In this document: positions 8,079-17,326 of the stretch, piece after piece
Layout: the number at the start of each line of letters is the position of its first letter
How positions within the stretch are numbered: position 1 is the first letter of the stretch
Assembly: GCA_038253945.1 (NCBI GenBank)
Contig: JBBSGR010000001.1
Coordinates: 1-64,000 of the forward strand
Source: JBBRYW01 sp038253945
GTDB taxonomy: Bacteria; Actinomycetota; Thermoleophilia; Gaiellales; Gaiellaceae
Direction of reading: 5' to 3'
DNA: 64,000 bases
The notes under the pieces: generated by a model
Database searches by the model: none
What the model saw: the letters and a program-made list of their open reading frames with translations, nothing else
What the model was told of the DNA's origin: nothing
Made by a program: the position numbers and the translations under genes

Positions 8079-8320
8079 TCATCGTGCTCGCCGTAGAACG
8101 ACCGCGCGATCTCTTCGTTCACCTCATCGGAATCCCAGTCTGGTGCGAGCCAGATCCTCCCCTTCCAAGCGCCGAGCACCCGCTTCTTCGGCTCTTCCAC
8201 GTATGGCACCAGCCGGACCGCCGGCTTCCCCGCCCTGGCGATCACGACCTCCTCTCCGGCCTCCGCACGCTCGATGAGGCGGGAGAGGTGCGTTTTCGCC
8301 TCGTGAATGTTGACCCGCAC
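8075..8320 (-). CDS. Phd/YefM-type antitoxin
   Basis: 81 residues. The N-terminal part has the Phd/YefM dimerisation fold signature (NIHEAKTHLSRLIERAEAGE, IARAGKPAVRLVP). The acidic C-terminus (DWDSDEVNEEIARSFYG) would bind the toxin. It lies 27 bases after tal and overlaps vapC by four bases. Such antitoxins repress their own promoter; no separate promoter is evident in the short gap to tal, so it may depend on read-through. Confidence 0.88.
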   Translation of the reverse strand: MRVNIHEAKTHLSRLIERAEAGEEVVIARAGKPAVRLVPYVEEPKKRVLGAWKGRIWLAPDWDSDEVNEEIARSFYGEHDE

Positions 8321-8347
8321 AGACTAAGTCTAGCTAAGCTAAATCCT

Positions 8348-9457
8348 TCAGACCGGAACCAGCTCGGCGCGCTTCGACTCGACGCCCTTCAGCAGCTCGT
8401 CGAAGGAGTCGGCGAACTTCGCCACGCCCTCCCGCTCGAGCGTGTCGACGACGTCGTCGTAGTCGATGCCGGCTTCCTTCAGATCCTCGAGCAACCTCTG
8501 CGCAGCATCCACGCCGCTGTCGAGCGTCCGTGCGACTCGCCCGTGATCCTGGAAGGCCTCGATCGTCTCCTGCGGCATCGTGTTCACGGTCTCGGGCCCG
8601 ATCAGCTCCTCGACGTAGAGAACGTCGCGGTACTCCGGGTTCTTCGTCGACGTCGACGCCCAGAGGCAGCGCTGCTTGGTCGCGCCGGCGGCTGCCAGCT
8701 TCTCCCAGCGCTTCCCGGCAAACGTCTCCTGGTAGTGCCGATAGGCGAGCTTCGCGTTCGCGACCGCAAGCTGGCCGCGAAGCTCGAGCGCGGCCCCACC
8801 GGTTGCCTCGAGGCGCTTGTCGGCCTCCGTGTCGACGCGGGAGACGAAGAAGCTCGCGACCGAGGCGACCTTCGCCGGGTCGCCGCCCGACTCGACGAGC
8901 CGCTCCAGCCCGCGGAGATACGCCTTGACGACCTCCGCATACCGCTGCAGCGAGAAGATGAGCGTGATGTTGATCGAGCGGCCGGCGGCGATGCAATCCT
9001 CGATCGCGCCGAGGCCGGGCTCGGTTGCCGGAATCTTGACAAGCAGGTTCGGCCGGTCGATCCACTCGTGCAGGCGGATCGCCTCGGCGTACGTCGCGTC
9101 GCGATCGTAGGCAAGCGTCGGATCGACCTCCATCGAGACGTAGCCGTCCTGACCCTCGCCCTCGTCCCAGACGCGGCGCAGGAGGTCGCAGGCGTCCTGA
9201 ATGTCCGAGACGGCGAGGTGGAGGAAGATCTCCTTCGGAGTGTCCTTCTCCTCCAGGCATGCCCGCATCTGCTCGTCGTAGGCGTTGCCGTCGGCGATCG
9301 CCTTCTGGAAGATGGTGGGGTTCGAGGTGACGCCGACGACGGCGTCGTCGCGCATCATCCGCTCGAGCTCCCCCTCGTGCACGAGCTTGCGCGACAGGAA
9401 GTCGATCCAGACGCTCTGACCGAGATTGCTCAATTCGTGGAGTGGCGACTTAGGCAT
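8348..9457 (-). CDS. tal: Transaldolase
   Basis: 369 residues, the actinobacterial/cyanobacterial class. It transfers dihydroxyacetone units between sugar phosphates in the non-oxidative pentose phosphate branch. TSNPTIFQKAI near residue 44 and the Schiff-base lysine in LLVKIPATEPG near 138 are visible. ATG at 9457 overlaps the rpiB stop by eight bases. No Shine-Dalgarno stands out, in keeping with coupling to rpiB. Confidence 0.94.
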   Translation of the reverse strand: MPKSPLHELSNLGQSVWIDFLSRKLVHEGELERMMRDDAVVGVTSNPTIFQKAIADGNAYDEQMRACLEEKDTPKEIFLHLAVSDIQDACDLLRRVWDEGEGQDGYVSMEVDPTLAYDRDATYAEAIRLHEWIDRPNLLVKIPATEPGLGAIEDCIAAGRSINITLIFSLQRYAEVVKAYLRGLERLVESGGDPAKVASVASFFVSRVDTEADKRLEATGGAALELRGQLAVANAKLAYRHYQETFAGKRWEKLAAAGATKQRCLWASTSTKNPEYRDVLYVEELIGPETVNTMPQETIEAFQDHGRVARTLDSGVDAAQRLLEDLKEAGIDYDDVVDTLEREGVAKFADSFDELLKGVESKRAELVPV

Positions 9458-9908
9458 TCAGGTACGTCCTTTCCATAGCTTGAATCTTCTGCAGGCGCTG
9501 CACGTGGCGCTCGGCCCCGTCGAATCGCGCGCCGAGGAAGGCGCGCACGAGCTCGCTCGCGAGCTCGGCGCCGACGATCTCGGAGCCGAGGCAGAGGACG
9601 TTCATGTCGTCGTGCTCGACTCCCTGGTGGGCCGAGTACGCATCGTGGCAGATCGCGGCGCGAATGCCGCGAAGCTTGCAGGCCGCGATCGACGCACCGA
9701 CGCCCGAGCCGCAGACGAGGATCCCTCGTTCCGCCTGCCCGTCGACGATCACCTCGCCCAGCTCGCGCGCCTTGTCCGGATAGTCGACCGGCGGCTCGGG
9801 CGCATCGGTGCCCAGGTCGATCGTCTCGTGGTCGAGCGCCGCGACTTCCGCGAGCACGGGCTCGCGCAATCTGACTCCGCGGTGGTCGAAAGAGACGGCG
9901 ACTCTCAC
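9450..9908 (-). CDS. rpiB: Ribose-5-phosphate isomerase B
   Basis: 152 residues, RpiB/LacAB family. It interconverts ribose-5-phosphate and ribulose-5-phosphate. The catalytic cysteine lies in LVCGSGVGASIA near residue 66 and the substrate-binding SFDHRG is at the N-terminus. GTG at 9908 has a Shine-Dalgarno AAGGA nine bases upstream. It is the first gene of the minus-strand pentose-phosphate operon, and TAACGT at 9941-9936 is a possible -10. tkt diverges from the same 122-base region. Confidence 0.93.
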   Translation of the reverse strand: MRVAVSFDHRGVRLREPVLAEVAALDHETIDLGTDAPEPPVDYPDKARELGEVIVDGQAERGILVCGSGVGASIAACKLRGIRAAICHDAYSAHQGVEHDDMNVLCLGSEIVGAELASELVRAFLGARFDGAERHVQRLQKIQAMERTYLNA

Positions 9909-10030
9909 GTCGGGATTCCTTTACGCGCGCGACCTACGTTACACCCGGGTACCGGCTCCGGCGAAGCCGCTCGGCGGCCGTACGGCGGCCGTAGAATGGG
10001 CGCGCGTCGACTTTAACGAGGGAGGGCACG

Positions 10031-11887
10031 ATGACCGAGAGCGAGCGCTGGCAGGACCTGGGACAGCAGCTTCGCGTCGATTCCATCCGCTGTTGCGTGA
10101 GAACGAAGTCCGGCCACCCGACCTCGTCGATGTCCGCGGCGGATCTAATGGCGGTCCTGATCTCCAAGTACCTCCACTACGACTTTACGAGGCCGGAGAA
10201 CCCCAGCAACGATCACCTGATCTTCTCGAAGGGTCACGCATCGCCGCTCGTCTACTCGATCTACAAGGCGGCGGGCGCGATCTCGGACGAGGAGCTGCTC
10301 TCGTTCCGCACGTTCGGCAGCCGCCTCGAAGGCCATCCGACGCCGGTGCTTCCCTGGGTCGACGTCGCGACCGGCTCGCTCGGCCAGGGCCTGCCGATCG
10401 CGGTCGGCGTTGCCCTGGCGGGCAGGAAGCTGGACCGACTGCCGTACCGGACGTGGGTGCTGTGCGGCGACAGCGAGATGGCCGAGGGCTCGATGTGGGA
10501 GGCGTTCGAGCACGCGGCGTTCTACGAGCTCGACAACCTGACCGCGATCATCGACGTCAACCGCCTCGGTCAGCGCGGCGAGACGATGCACGGCTGGGAT
10601 CTCGACTCGTACGCGAACCGCGCCCGGGCGTTCGGTTGGAACGCGATCGAGATCGACGGGCACGATGTCCGTGAGATCGACCGCGCCTACGGTGAGGCGC
10701 TCTCGACCGAGGGTCGCCCGACGGTGATCGTCGCCCGCACTCTCAAGGGCAAGGGCGTCAAGGCGGTCGAGAACAAGAACGGTTTCCACGGCAAGCCGCT
10801 CGACGACCCCGAGGGCGCGATCCGCGAGCTCGGCGGCGAGCGGAACATTCGCATTCAGGTCTCCGCGCCGGAAGGTGACGGGCGGCCGCACGTCTTCGAG
10901 ACGAGCGCGCTCGAGCTGCCGACCTACGAGCTCGGCTCCGATGTCGCCACGCGGAAGGCCTACGGCGACGCTCTAGCCGCCGTCGGCGCCGCGCGGGGCG
11001 ACGTCGTCGCGCTCGACGGAGAGGTCTCGAACTCGACGTTCGCGGAGATCTTCAAGGACGCCCACCCGGACCGCTACTTCGAGATGTACATCGCCGAGCA
11101 GCAGATGGTCGCGACCGCGGTGGGCCTGCAGGTGCGGGGTTGGAAGCCGTTCGCCTCGACATTCGCCGCGTTCCTCACCCGCGCGTACGACTTCGTCCGC
11201 ATGGGCGCCGTCAGCCAGGCCGACATTCGGCTCTGCGGCTCGCACGCGGGCGTATCGATCGGCGAGGACGGACCGTCGCAGATGGGGCTCGAGGACCTCG
11301 CGTCCTTCCGGGCCGTCGAGGGCAGCACGGTCCTCTACCCAGGCGATGCCAACGCCACGGCGAAGCTCGTCGAGGAGATGGCGGACCGGGACGGGGTCGT
11401 CTACATGCGGACGACGCGTGCGGCGACGCCGGTGCTCTACGGGCCGGACGAGGAGTTTCCAATCGGCGGCAGCAAGGTCGCCCGCTCGTCCGATGCCGAC
11501 GACGTGACGATCGTCGGCGCGGGCATCACGCTGCACGAGGCGCTCGAGGCGGCTGACGCCCTCGACAAGGAGGGGATCAGCGCCAGGGTGATCGATCTGT
11601 ATTCGCTGAAGCCGATCGACGGCGAGACGCTCCGTGCCGCGGCGGAGGCGACGGGCCTGATCATCACCGTGGAAGATCACTGGGCGGAAGGCGGGTTGGG
11701 CGAGGCCGTCCTGTCGGTCTTCGCCGACAGCGACGAGCGGCCGAGAATCGTCCAGCTCGCCGTCCACGGAATGCCGACGTCCGGCAAGCCCGCCGAGCTT
11801 CTGGCCGCCGCAGGCATCGACGCCGAGCACATCGCCGAAGCCGCACGCAAGCTCGTCGGGTCGGCCGTGGGCGCCGCCGAGCGCTAG
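10031..11887 (+). CDS. tkt: Transketolase
   Basis: 618 residues, the shorter transketolase class. A thiamine-diphosphate enzyme moving two-carbon units in the non-oxidative pentose phosphate branch. The N-terminal KSGHPTSSMS and the ThDP motif CGDSEMAEGSMWEA...N near residue 147 are visible, with IAEQQMVATAVG and SHAGVSIGEDGPSQ in the pyrimidine-binding domain. Start ATG 10031 has the Shine-Dalgarno GAGGGAGG. TAGAAT at 9992-9997 may be its -10. It diverges from rpiB, giving one locus for almost the whole pathway. Confidence 0.95.
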   Translation: MTESERWQDLGQQLRVDSIRCCVRTKSGHPTSSMSAADLMAVLISKYLHYDFTRPENPSNDHLIFSKGHASPLVYSIYKAAGAISDEELLSFRTFGSRLEGHPTPVLPWVDVATGSLGQGLPIAVGVALAGRKLDRLPYRTWVLCGDSEMAEGSMWEAFEHAAFYELDNLTAIIDVNRLGQRGETMHGWDLDSYANRARAFGWNAIEIDGHDVREIDRAYGEALSTEGRPTVIVARTLKGKGVKAVENKNGFHGKPLDDPEGAIRELGGERNIRIQVSAPEGDGRPHVFETSALELPTYELGSDVATRKAYGDALAAVGAARGDVVALDGEVSNSTFAEIFKDAHPDRYFEMYIAEQQMVATAVGLQVRGWKPFASTFAAFLTRAYDFVRMGAVSQADIRLCGSHAGVSIGEDGPSQMGLEDLASFRAVEGSTVLYPGDANATAKLVEEMADRDGVVYMRTTRAATPVLYGPDEEFPIGGSKVARSSDADDVTIVGAGITLHEALEAADALDKEGISARVIDLYSLKPIDGETLRAAAEATGLIITVEDHWAEGGLGEAVLSVFADSDERPRIVQLAVHGMPTSGKPAELLAAAGIDAEHIAEAARKLVGSAVGAAER

Positions 11888-11926
11888 CTCCGTCCACGTA
11901 CCCGCGCTGAGCCGGCCCAGGCGGCC

Positions 11927-11932
11927 TACCCT
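11927..11932 (+). promoter_or_regulatory. Leaderless -10 (TACCCT) of the ABC-F gene
   Basis: TACCCT ends six bases before GTG 11939; no Shine-Dalgarno is present. Confidence 0.4.
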
Positions 11933-11938
11933 AGAGCC

Positions 11939-13822
11939 GTGGCCGTCGTGATCGCATCGAGCCTCCGCAAGGAGCTAGCCGGCAACCCGCTCTTCGACGG
12001 AGTCTCGTTCAAGGTGGAGCGGCGCGACCGACTCTCGCTGTCCGGGCCGAACGGCGCCGGCAAGACGACTCTCCTGCGGATTCTGTCCGGCGAGACCGAG
12101 CTGCACGGCGGCGAGCTCGCGTTCGCCAAGGGAACGCGGGTGGCCCTCCACGACCAGCGGTCGCCCGCCGAAAGCGGTGCGACACTCCGCGAGTACGTGC
12201 TGGGCGGCGCGACCGACCTCGTCACGGCCGAGGGCGAGCTTCGCCGGCTCGAGCAGGCGATGGCCGGAGGCCAGCACGACCCGGCAACGCTTCGGCGCTA
12301 CTCCGAAGCGCAGGCCCGCCTCGAGCATGCGGGCGGCTACGCCTGGCGCGAACGCGTGGACTCGGTCCTGCGGGGGTTGGGCTTCACGGACGACGATCTC
12401 GGACGGCCGCTCAGAACGTTCTCGGGCGGCGAGTTGACGCGGGCGTCGCTCGCGCGGGCACTCGGCAGCGACCCTGACCTGCTCCTGCTCGACGAGCCCA
12501 CGAACCACCTCGACGTGCAGAACATCGAGTGGCTCGAGCGCGAGCTCTCCTCGCTCGACGCGGCGATCATCCTCGTGGCGCACGATCGCTGGTTTCTCGA
12601 GGCGACTACCACCGCGGTGCTCGAGCTCGACGCGGGCCGATCCACGTACTTCGCGGGCCCGTGGCACAACTGGCGCCGCGAGAAGGCTGCCCGCGCTGCG
12701 CTGGCGGCGAAGACGGCCGATCGGCAAGCCGACGACATCGCCCGGCTCGAGCGCTTCGTCGAGCGCTTCCGCTACAAGGCAACGAAGGCGCGACAGGCCC
12801 AGTCCAGGCTGAAGCAGCTCGACAAGCTACGCCGTGACCAGGCGGCGACGGTCGGCGAGCTCGAGCAGCTGACGCGCGAGCGCCGGACGCTCGGCTTCGA
12901 GTTCCTGAAACCGGCCCGTTGCGGCCGCACCGTGCTCGAGGTCGCGGGCATAAAGCTGGTCGCGGGCGACAAGCACCTGCTCTCCGGCGTCGGGTTTGCC
13001 CTCGAGCGCGGCGAGCACGTCGGGCTCGTAGGCCCGAACGGCTCGGGCAAGACGACGCTGCTCGAGACGATTCTGGGACGGCGGCCGGCACAGGCCGGCT
13101 CGGCCCGGATCGGTTACGGCGTCGAGGCAGCCTACTTCTCGCAGCACGAGGTCTCACTCGACGAGAGGGGCAGCGTGCTCGAGTGCGCCCAGGGCGCAAC
13201 GGGATTGCCGCGCCCCCAGGCACAGGCGCTGCTGGGGCGCTTCCTGTTCTCGGGCTGGGAGGCCCACGAGAAAGCGGTGGCGGTGCTCTCCGGCGGCGAG
13301 CGGCGGCGGCTTGCGCTGGCGCTCGTCGTGGCCTCGGGCGCCAATTTCCTCGTGCTCGACGAGCCGACCAACCACCTGGATCTCGAGAGCCGCGAGGCGC
13401 TCGAAGCCGCGCTCGAGGCATTTCCCGGAACCGTACTCCTCGTCTCCCACGACCGGGCGCTGCTCGACGCCGTGGCGGAGCGGACGCTCGCCGTCGAGAA
13501 CGGCAAGATCCGCTCGTACGACGGCGGCTGGGCCGAGTATGTGCGGCGCCGAGACGAGCGGGAAGCGCCCCCCGAGCCCGAGCCACCGAAGCCGGCCGCG
13601 AAGAAGCCGAAGCCGGCGCGGCCGAAGCCGCACCGCCCGAGCGAGCTCGAGCGGCTGGAGGCCGACATCGCCGCGCGCGAGGCCGCTGTCGCCAAGCTCG
13701 AGCGCCGGCTCGCGGACGACTGGGCGGACGTCGATAGCGTGGCTGCCTACCGGCGCGGGCGAGAGGAGCTCGAGGAGCTACTCGCGCGCTGGGAGGATCT
13801 CTTCGAGGGCGCCCAGGCGTAG
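11939..13822 (+). CDS. ABC-F family ATPase (Uup-like)
   Basis: 627 residues with two ATPase domains on one chain and no membrane segment, the ABC-F layout of ribosome-associated factors. Walker A motifs GPNGAGKTT (near residue 36) and GPNGSGKTT (near 363), signatures FSGGELTRASLARAL and LSGGERRRLALAL, and Walker B LLLDEPTNHLD / LVLDEPTNHLD are complete. A charged linker between the domains and a Lys/Pro-rich, coiled C-terminal extension follow, as in Uup. It could act in translation rescue, ribosome biogenesis or antibiotic protection. GTG 11939 appears leaderless. Confidence 0.88.
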   Translation: MAVVIASSLRKELAGNPLFDGVSFKVERRDRLSLSGPNGAGKTTLLRILSGETELHGGELAFAKGTRVALHDQRSPAESGATLREYVLGGATDLVTAEGELRRLEQAMAGGQHDPATLRRYSEAQARLEHAGGYAWRERVDSVLRGLGFTDDDLGRPLRTFSGGELTRASLARALGSDPDLLLLDEPTNHLDVQNIEWLERELSSLDAAIILVAHDRWFLEATTTAVLELDAGRSTYFAGPWHNWRREKAARAALAAKTADRQADDIARLERFVERFRYKATKARQAQSRLKQLDKLRRDQAATVGELEQLTRERRTLGFEFLKPARCGRTVLEVAGIKLVAGDKHLLSGVGFALERGEHVGLVGPNGSGKTTLLETILGRRPAQAGSARIGYGVEAAYFSQHEVSLDERGSVLECAQGATGLPRPQAQALLGRFLFSGWEAHEKAVAVLSGGERRRLALALVVASGANFLVLDEPTNHLDLESREALEAALEAFPGTVLLVSHDRALLDAVAERTLAVENGKIRSYDGGWAEYVRRRDEREAPPEPEPPKPAAKKPKPARPKPHRPSELERLEADIAAREAAVAKLERRLADDWADVDSVAAYRRGREELEELLARWEDLFEGAQA

Positions 13823-14078
13823 GGGAATCGAGTCACGAACAAAGACCGCCCGCGCCACCCCCACCCACAGCTCCGGACGGGACCCCGCGCCCCAGTTACC
13901 ACGTATCGAAAGGACGGCAGCGCGCTCGTTTCACCGGTCTGGTTCGACGGGGGGTTCGAGGTAGCCTGCCGGAAGGCACCGAATGGACCGAGCGGCGCGG
14001 CCCACAGACTCGCCCGCGACAGTTGCGCCAGACGAGAGGCGTTGCGCGCTGTCGGGCGGTGCGGCAGGCTACCGGGTG

Positions 14079-14621
14079 ATGGTTCCCGAATCGCGGCTCG
14101 AACCGACCGAACACGGGCTCGTCCCCACGGGCGACGGTTGGTTCGTCCTCAATGCGCGCGAGGCGCGCTGGCGCCCCGGGGAAGGGCGAGGCGCCTACTG
14201 CATCTTCGAGGGTGAGCCGGAGTTTTCGCAGCTCGGGATCCACCTCGTCGCCCTGGCGCCAGATGAGCCGATGGCGATGTACCACTGGGAGGCCGATCAG
14301 GAGGACTTCCTCGTTCTCGCCGGGGAGGCGCTGCTGATCGTCGAGGGCGAGGAGCGCCCCCTCCGCCGGTGGGACTTCGTGCACTGCCCTGCCGGGACGA
14401 AGCATGTGATCGTCGGGGCCGGAGACGCACCCTGCCTGGTGCTCGCAGTCGGCGCCCGCGACCGCTCGACCGGCTCGGACTGGGGTGGCTACAGCACCGA
14501 CGAGGTTGCGCTGCGCCACGGCGCCGGCGTCGAGCGCGAGACGACCGACCCCGAGAAGGCATACGAGCAATTTCCCGAGCGCGAACCGGCCCGGTACCGC
14601 GAAGGCTGGCTTCCCGAATAG
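14079..14621 (+). CDS. Cupin-domain protein
   Basis: About 180 residues containing one cupin barrel. The first motif is MYHWEADQEDFLVLAGEALLIVEGEE and the second runs through DFVHCPAGTKHVIVGAG, with a Tyr-His in the first and the conserved PAGTKH in the second. The frame stays open to ATG 13983, but the earlier 32 residues look non-conserved and the homologous region begins near MVPESRLEPTEHG, so I prefer ATG 14079. Enzymatic role not identifiable. It precedes the amine-metabolism cluster on the same strand, separated by 106 bases. Confidence 0.7.
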   Translation: MVPESRLEPTEHGLVPTGDGWFVLNAREARWRPGEGRGAYCIFEGEPEFSQLGIHLVALAPDEPMAMYHWEADQEDFLVLAGEALLIVEGEERPLRRWDFVHCPAGTKHVIVGAGDAPCLVLAVGARDRSTGSDWGGYSTDEVALRHGAGVERETTDPEKAYEQFPEREPARYREGWLPE

Positions 14622-14727
14622 ATGCCGGACGCAAACGCCGCGTGAGCACGCTACGCGTCCGGGATCGCCGGAGTGACGCCTACAGTCGTCCGGCGCTTGC
14701 TCCGGCTGAGCCACAAGAGGCTGCCTT

Positions 14728-15804
14728 CTGAGCGAGGGGCGAGCGCTCGAGCTCCTCCGCGAGCTGGTCGAGATCGAGTCGCCGACGTACTCGGACGGCG
14801 TGCGCGCGGTCGCGGAGCGCTGCGGCGCCGAGCTGCGCCAGCTCGGAGCCGACGTCGAGCTTGTCGGCGGCGACCACCTGTGGGCCGAGCTACCGGGGGA
14901 GGGTGCTCCGATCTTGCTGCTCGGACACACGGACACGGTCTGGCCACTCGGCACGCTCGCCGGCATGCCATTTCGAGTCGAGAACGGCGTCGCGTACGGA
15001 CCCGGCGCCTATGACATGAAGGGGTGCCTCGTCGTGCTGCTGGAGGCGATCCGCCTGGCCGGAGGAGGCCGCGCGCTGCGCGTCTTTCTCACGGCCGACG
15101 AGGAGATGGGCAGCCGCACAGGGCGGGCGCTCCTCGAGGGGGCGGCCGCGGGTGTCGCCGCGGCATTGGTGGTCGAGCCGCCGTCGGCCGAGGGCCATCT
15201 CAAGACCGCGCGCAAGGGACTCGGCCGCTTCCGCCTCACGATCACCGGCCGCTCGGCGCACGCCGGCACGAACCGATCCGACGGCGCAAGCGCGATCGAG
15301 GAGCTCGCCCACCAGGTGCTCGCGCTCCATGCGCTGAACGACGACGAGCGGGGAATCTCGGTCAACGTGGGGGTCGTCAGCGGCGGAACGAGCGAGAACG
15401 TCGTCGCTGGACACGCCGACGCTCAGGTCGACGTCCGGGTAAGGGCGCGCGGCGACCTCGCCCTGATGGAGAGGGCGCTCGCCGAGCTCGCGCCGCACGT
15501 TCCCGGCACGACGCTGACCGTCGGCGGCGGCTGGACGCGGCCGCCGCTCGAGCGCTCTCCGGGCGCCGCCTCGCTCTTCGCCAGGGCTAGAGACCACGGG
15601 GCGGCGCTCGGGCTCGACCTCGAGGAAGCATCCTCCGGCGGTGGCTCGGACGGGAACCTCGTGGGCGCGCTGGGCGTGCCCGTGCTCGACGGTCTCGGGG
15701 TCGAGGGCGGCGGTGCGCATGCACCCGACGAGCACGCGCTCGTGTGCTCGATTCCGGTTCGAGCCGCCTTGCTCGCACGGCTCTTGCGCGAACCGGGTCT
15801 CTAG
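14728..15804 (+). CDS. M20-family metallopeptidase (ArgE/DapE/carboxypeptidase G2-like), probable CTG start
   Basis: 358 residues from the chosen start. The two-zinc motifs are GHTDTVWP (His-Asp), AYDMKGCLV (Asp) and TADEEMGS (Glu-Glu), with a dimerisation domain containing GRSAHAG and a terminal GGGAHAPDEHALV. The nearest ordinary start, GTG 14800, would remove the conserved N-terminal helix LELLRELVEIESP. Between the in-frame stop at 14707 and 14800 there is no ATG, GTG or TTG, but CTG at 14728 has AAGAGG seven bases upstream. I therefore call a CTG start. It precedes the APC permease by about 50 bases and may deacylate or hydrolyse a peptide taken up or made by the cluster. Confidence 0.8.
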   Translation: MSEGRALELLRELVEIESPTYSDGVRAVAERCGAELRQLGADVELVGGDHLWAELPGEGAPILLLGHTDTVWPLGTLAGMPFRVENGVAYGPGAYDMKGCLVVLLEAIRLAGGGRALRVFLTADEEMGSRTGRALLEGAAAGVAAALVVEPPSAEGHLKTARKGLGRFRLTITGRSAHAGTNRSDGASAIEELAHQVLALHALNDDERGISVNVGVVSGGTSENVVAGHADAQVDVRVRARGDLALMERALAELAPHVPGTTLTVGGGWTRPPLERSPGAASLFARARDHGAALGLDLEEASSGGGSDGNLVGALGVPVLDGLGVEGGGAHAPDEHALVCSIPVRAALLARLLREPGL

Positions 15805-15853
15805 CGCGAGAATCTCTCGAGCGAAGACAATTCAACTCGGGAGGTGGTTTTCG

Positions 15854-17326
15854 ATGGCTGCCCGTGCGGACGAGCGCTTGATGATCTCGGAGCGGATCGC
15901 TCCGGGCGCGCTCCCCAGGGTGCTGAACTCGCTCGACATGTCGATCATCTTCCTGGCGATCGTGCTCTTCATCGTCCAGGCCTCGGTGATCCAGCCGGCG
16001 GGCCCTGCGGCCTACACGTACTGGATTCTCGGTTTCCTGCTCTTCCTCATTCCGGGCGCGCTCGTAACGGCGCAGCTCGGGCTGATGTTCCCGCAAGAGG
16101 GCTCGCTCTACGTCTGGACGCAGAAGGCGCTCGGCCCGTTCTGGGGCTTCTTCGCCGGCTTCTGCGCCTGGTGGCCGGGCGTCCTGGTCATGGTGGCGAC
16201 CTCGGACCTCGTCGTCACGATCTGGCAGTTCATCGACGCTGGCAGCCTCTCCAAGAGCTGGGAGCAGATGCTCGTGATCCTCGCCGTGCTCTGGTTCTCT
16301 GCGCTGCTCTCCGTGATGCGCCTGCGCCTGACCCAGAACTACGTCAACTTCATGTTCTTCTTCTACGGCGCCGCGATCTTCGTGATCGGCCTGGCCGGAG
16401 TTCTCTGGCTCGTCGGCGGCAACGGCTCGGCCAACTCGTTCGGCGGCGCGTCGAACTGGGTTCCGGACTCTGGCAACTGGACGTTCTTCGGGCTCGTGAT
16501 CCTCGCGCTGCTCGGAATCGAGGTGCCCCTGAACATGGGCGTCGAGATCGTCGACCTCCGCGCGATCAAGAAGTACCTCTTCTGGGGCTCGCTCGTGGTC
16601 ATGGCCGCGTACCTGTGGGCGACGTTCGGGAACATGGTCACGATCCCGGTCGGGAAGAACAACTCGACGACCGGGATCCTCTCCGCCGTCCAGACCGGCT
16701 TCTTCAGCGCCCACTGGTTCGCGGTCGTGGTGGCACTCGTCGTGATGTGGTTCTTCGTCTCGAACACCGTCGTCTACAACTACTCGTTCAGCCGCCTGCT
16801 CTTCGTGTCAGGTCTGGAGCGGCGCATGCCGGCAGCGCTCGGCAAGGTCGATGAGAGGACGCGCGTGCCGCGGAACGCCATTATCGCGCAGACGGCGATC
16901 GCGTCGATCTTCGCGATCGTGACCTTCGGGCCGTGGTCGAGCAGCTCCAACTTCCCGAGCCAGGTCTATCTCATCTTCCAGGCAGCCGTGACCGTGATCT
17001 GGTGCCTTTCGATGGTGCTGCTCTTCGCGGACATCTTCCTCGTCCGGCGCGCGTTTCCCGAGCGCTTCGAGGAGGTGCGCGTCTCGAGCAAGAACCTGCT
17101 CTACGCCAGCGGCGTCATCGGCATCGTGTCGTCTGCGGTCGGTGCGGTCGTGACCTTCAAGGATCCCTGGAACCCGGCGATCTTCTCGGTCGGGAGCTGG
17201 CGGCTGTGGCTCGCGATCGTCGCCGGCATCTCCGCGCTGCTGGCGGTCGTCATCTACTTCATCAGCGACTACACGTTCCGGCGCCAGCTGCCGGATCCGA
17301 CTTCGAGCCCGACGCCCACCGGCTGA
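15854..17326 (+). CDS. APC-superfamily amino acid/amine permease
   Basis: 490 residues with about twelve hydrophobic segments and the APC-family N-terminal pattern (LNSLDMSIIFLAIVLF, then PEG-like MFPQEGSLYVWTQKALG near residue 76). It should import an amino acid or amine across the cytoplasmic membrane. ATG 15854 has the Shine-Dalgarno GGGAGGTGG; the open frame further upstream overlaps the M20 gene and is not used. Its TGA overlaps the ATG of the next gene by one base (TGATG), linking uptake with the ligase. Confidence 0.88.
   Translation: MAARADERLMISERIAPGALPRVLNSLDMSIIFLAIVLFIVQASVIQPAGPAAYTYWILGFLLFLIPGALVTAQLGLMFPQEGSLYVWTQKALGPFWGFFAGFCAWWPGVLVMVATSDLVVTIWQFIDAGSLSKSWEQMLVILAVLWFSALLSVMRLRLTQNYVNFMFFFYGAAIFVIGLAGVLWLVGGNGSANSFGGASNWVPDSGNWTFFGLVILALLGIEVPLNMGVEIVDLRAIKKYLFWGSLVVMAAYLWATFGNMVTIPVGKNNSTTGILSAVQTGFFSAHWFAVVVALVVMWFFVSNTVVYNYSFSRLLFVSGLERRMPAALGKVDERTRVPRNAIIAQTAIASIFAIVTFGPWSSSSNFPSQVYLIFQAAVTVIWCLSMVLLFADIFLVRRAFPERFEEVRVSSKNLLYASGVIGIVSSAVGAVVTFKDPWNPAIFSVGSWRLWLAIVAGISALLAVVIYFISDYTFRRQLPDPTSSPTPTG

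Noticed and set aside
13983..14078. Longer N-terminus for the cupin protein (ATG 13983)
   Set aside because: GGAAGG lies upstream, yet the extra 32 residues look non-conserved and the family alignment begins at ATG 14079. Left as an alternative start.
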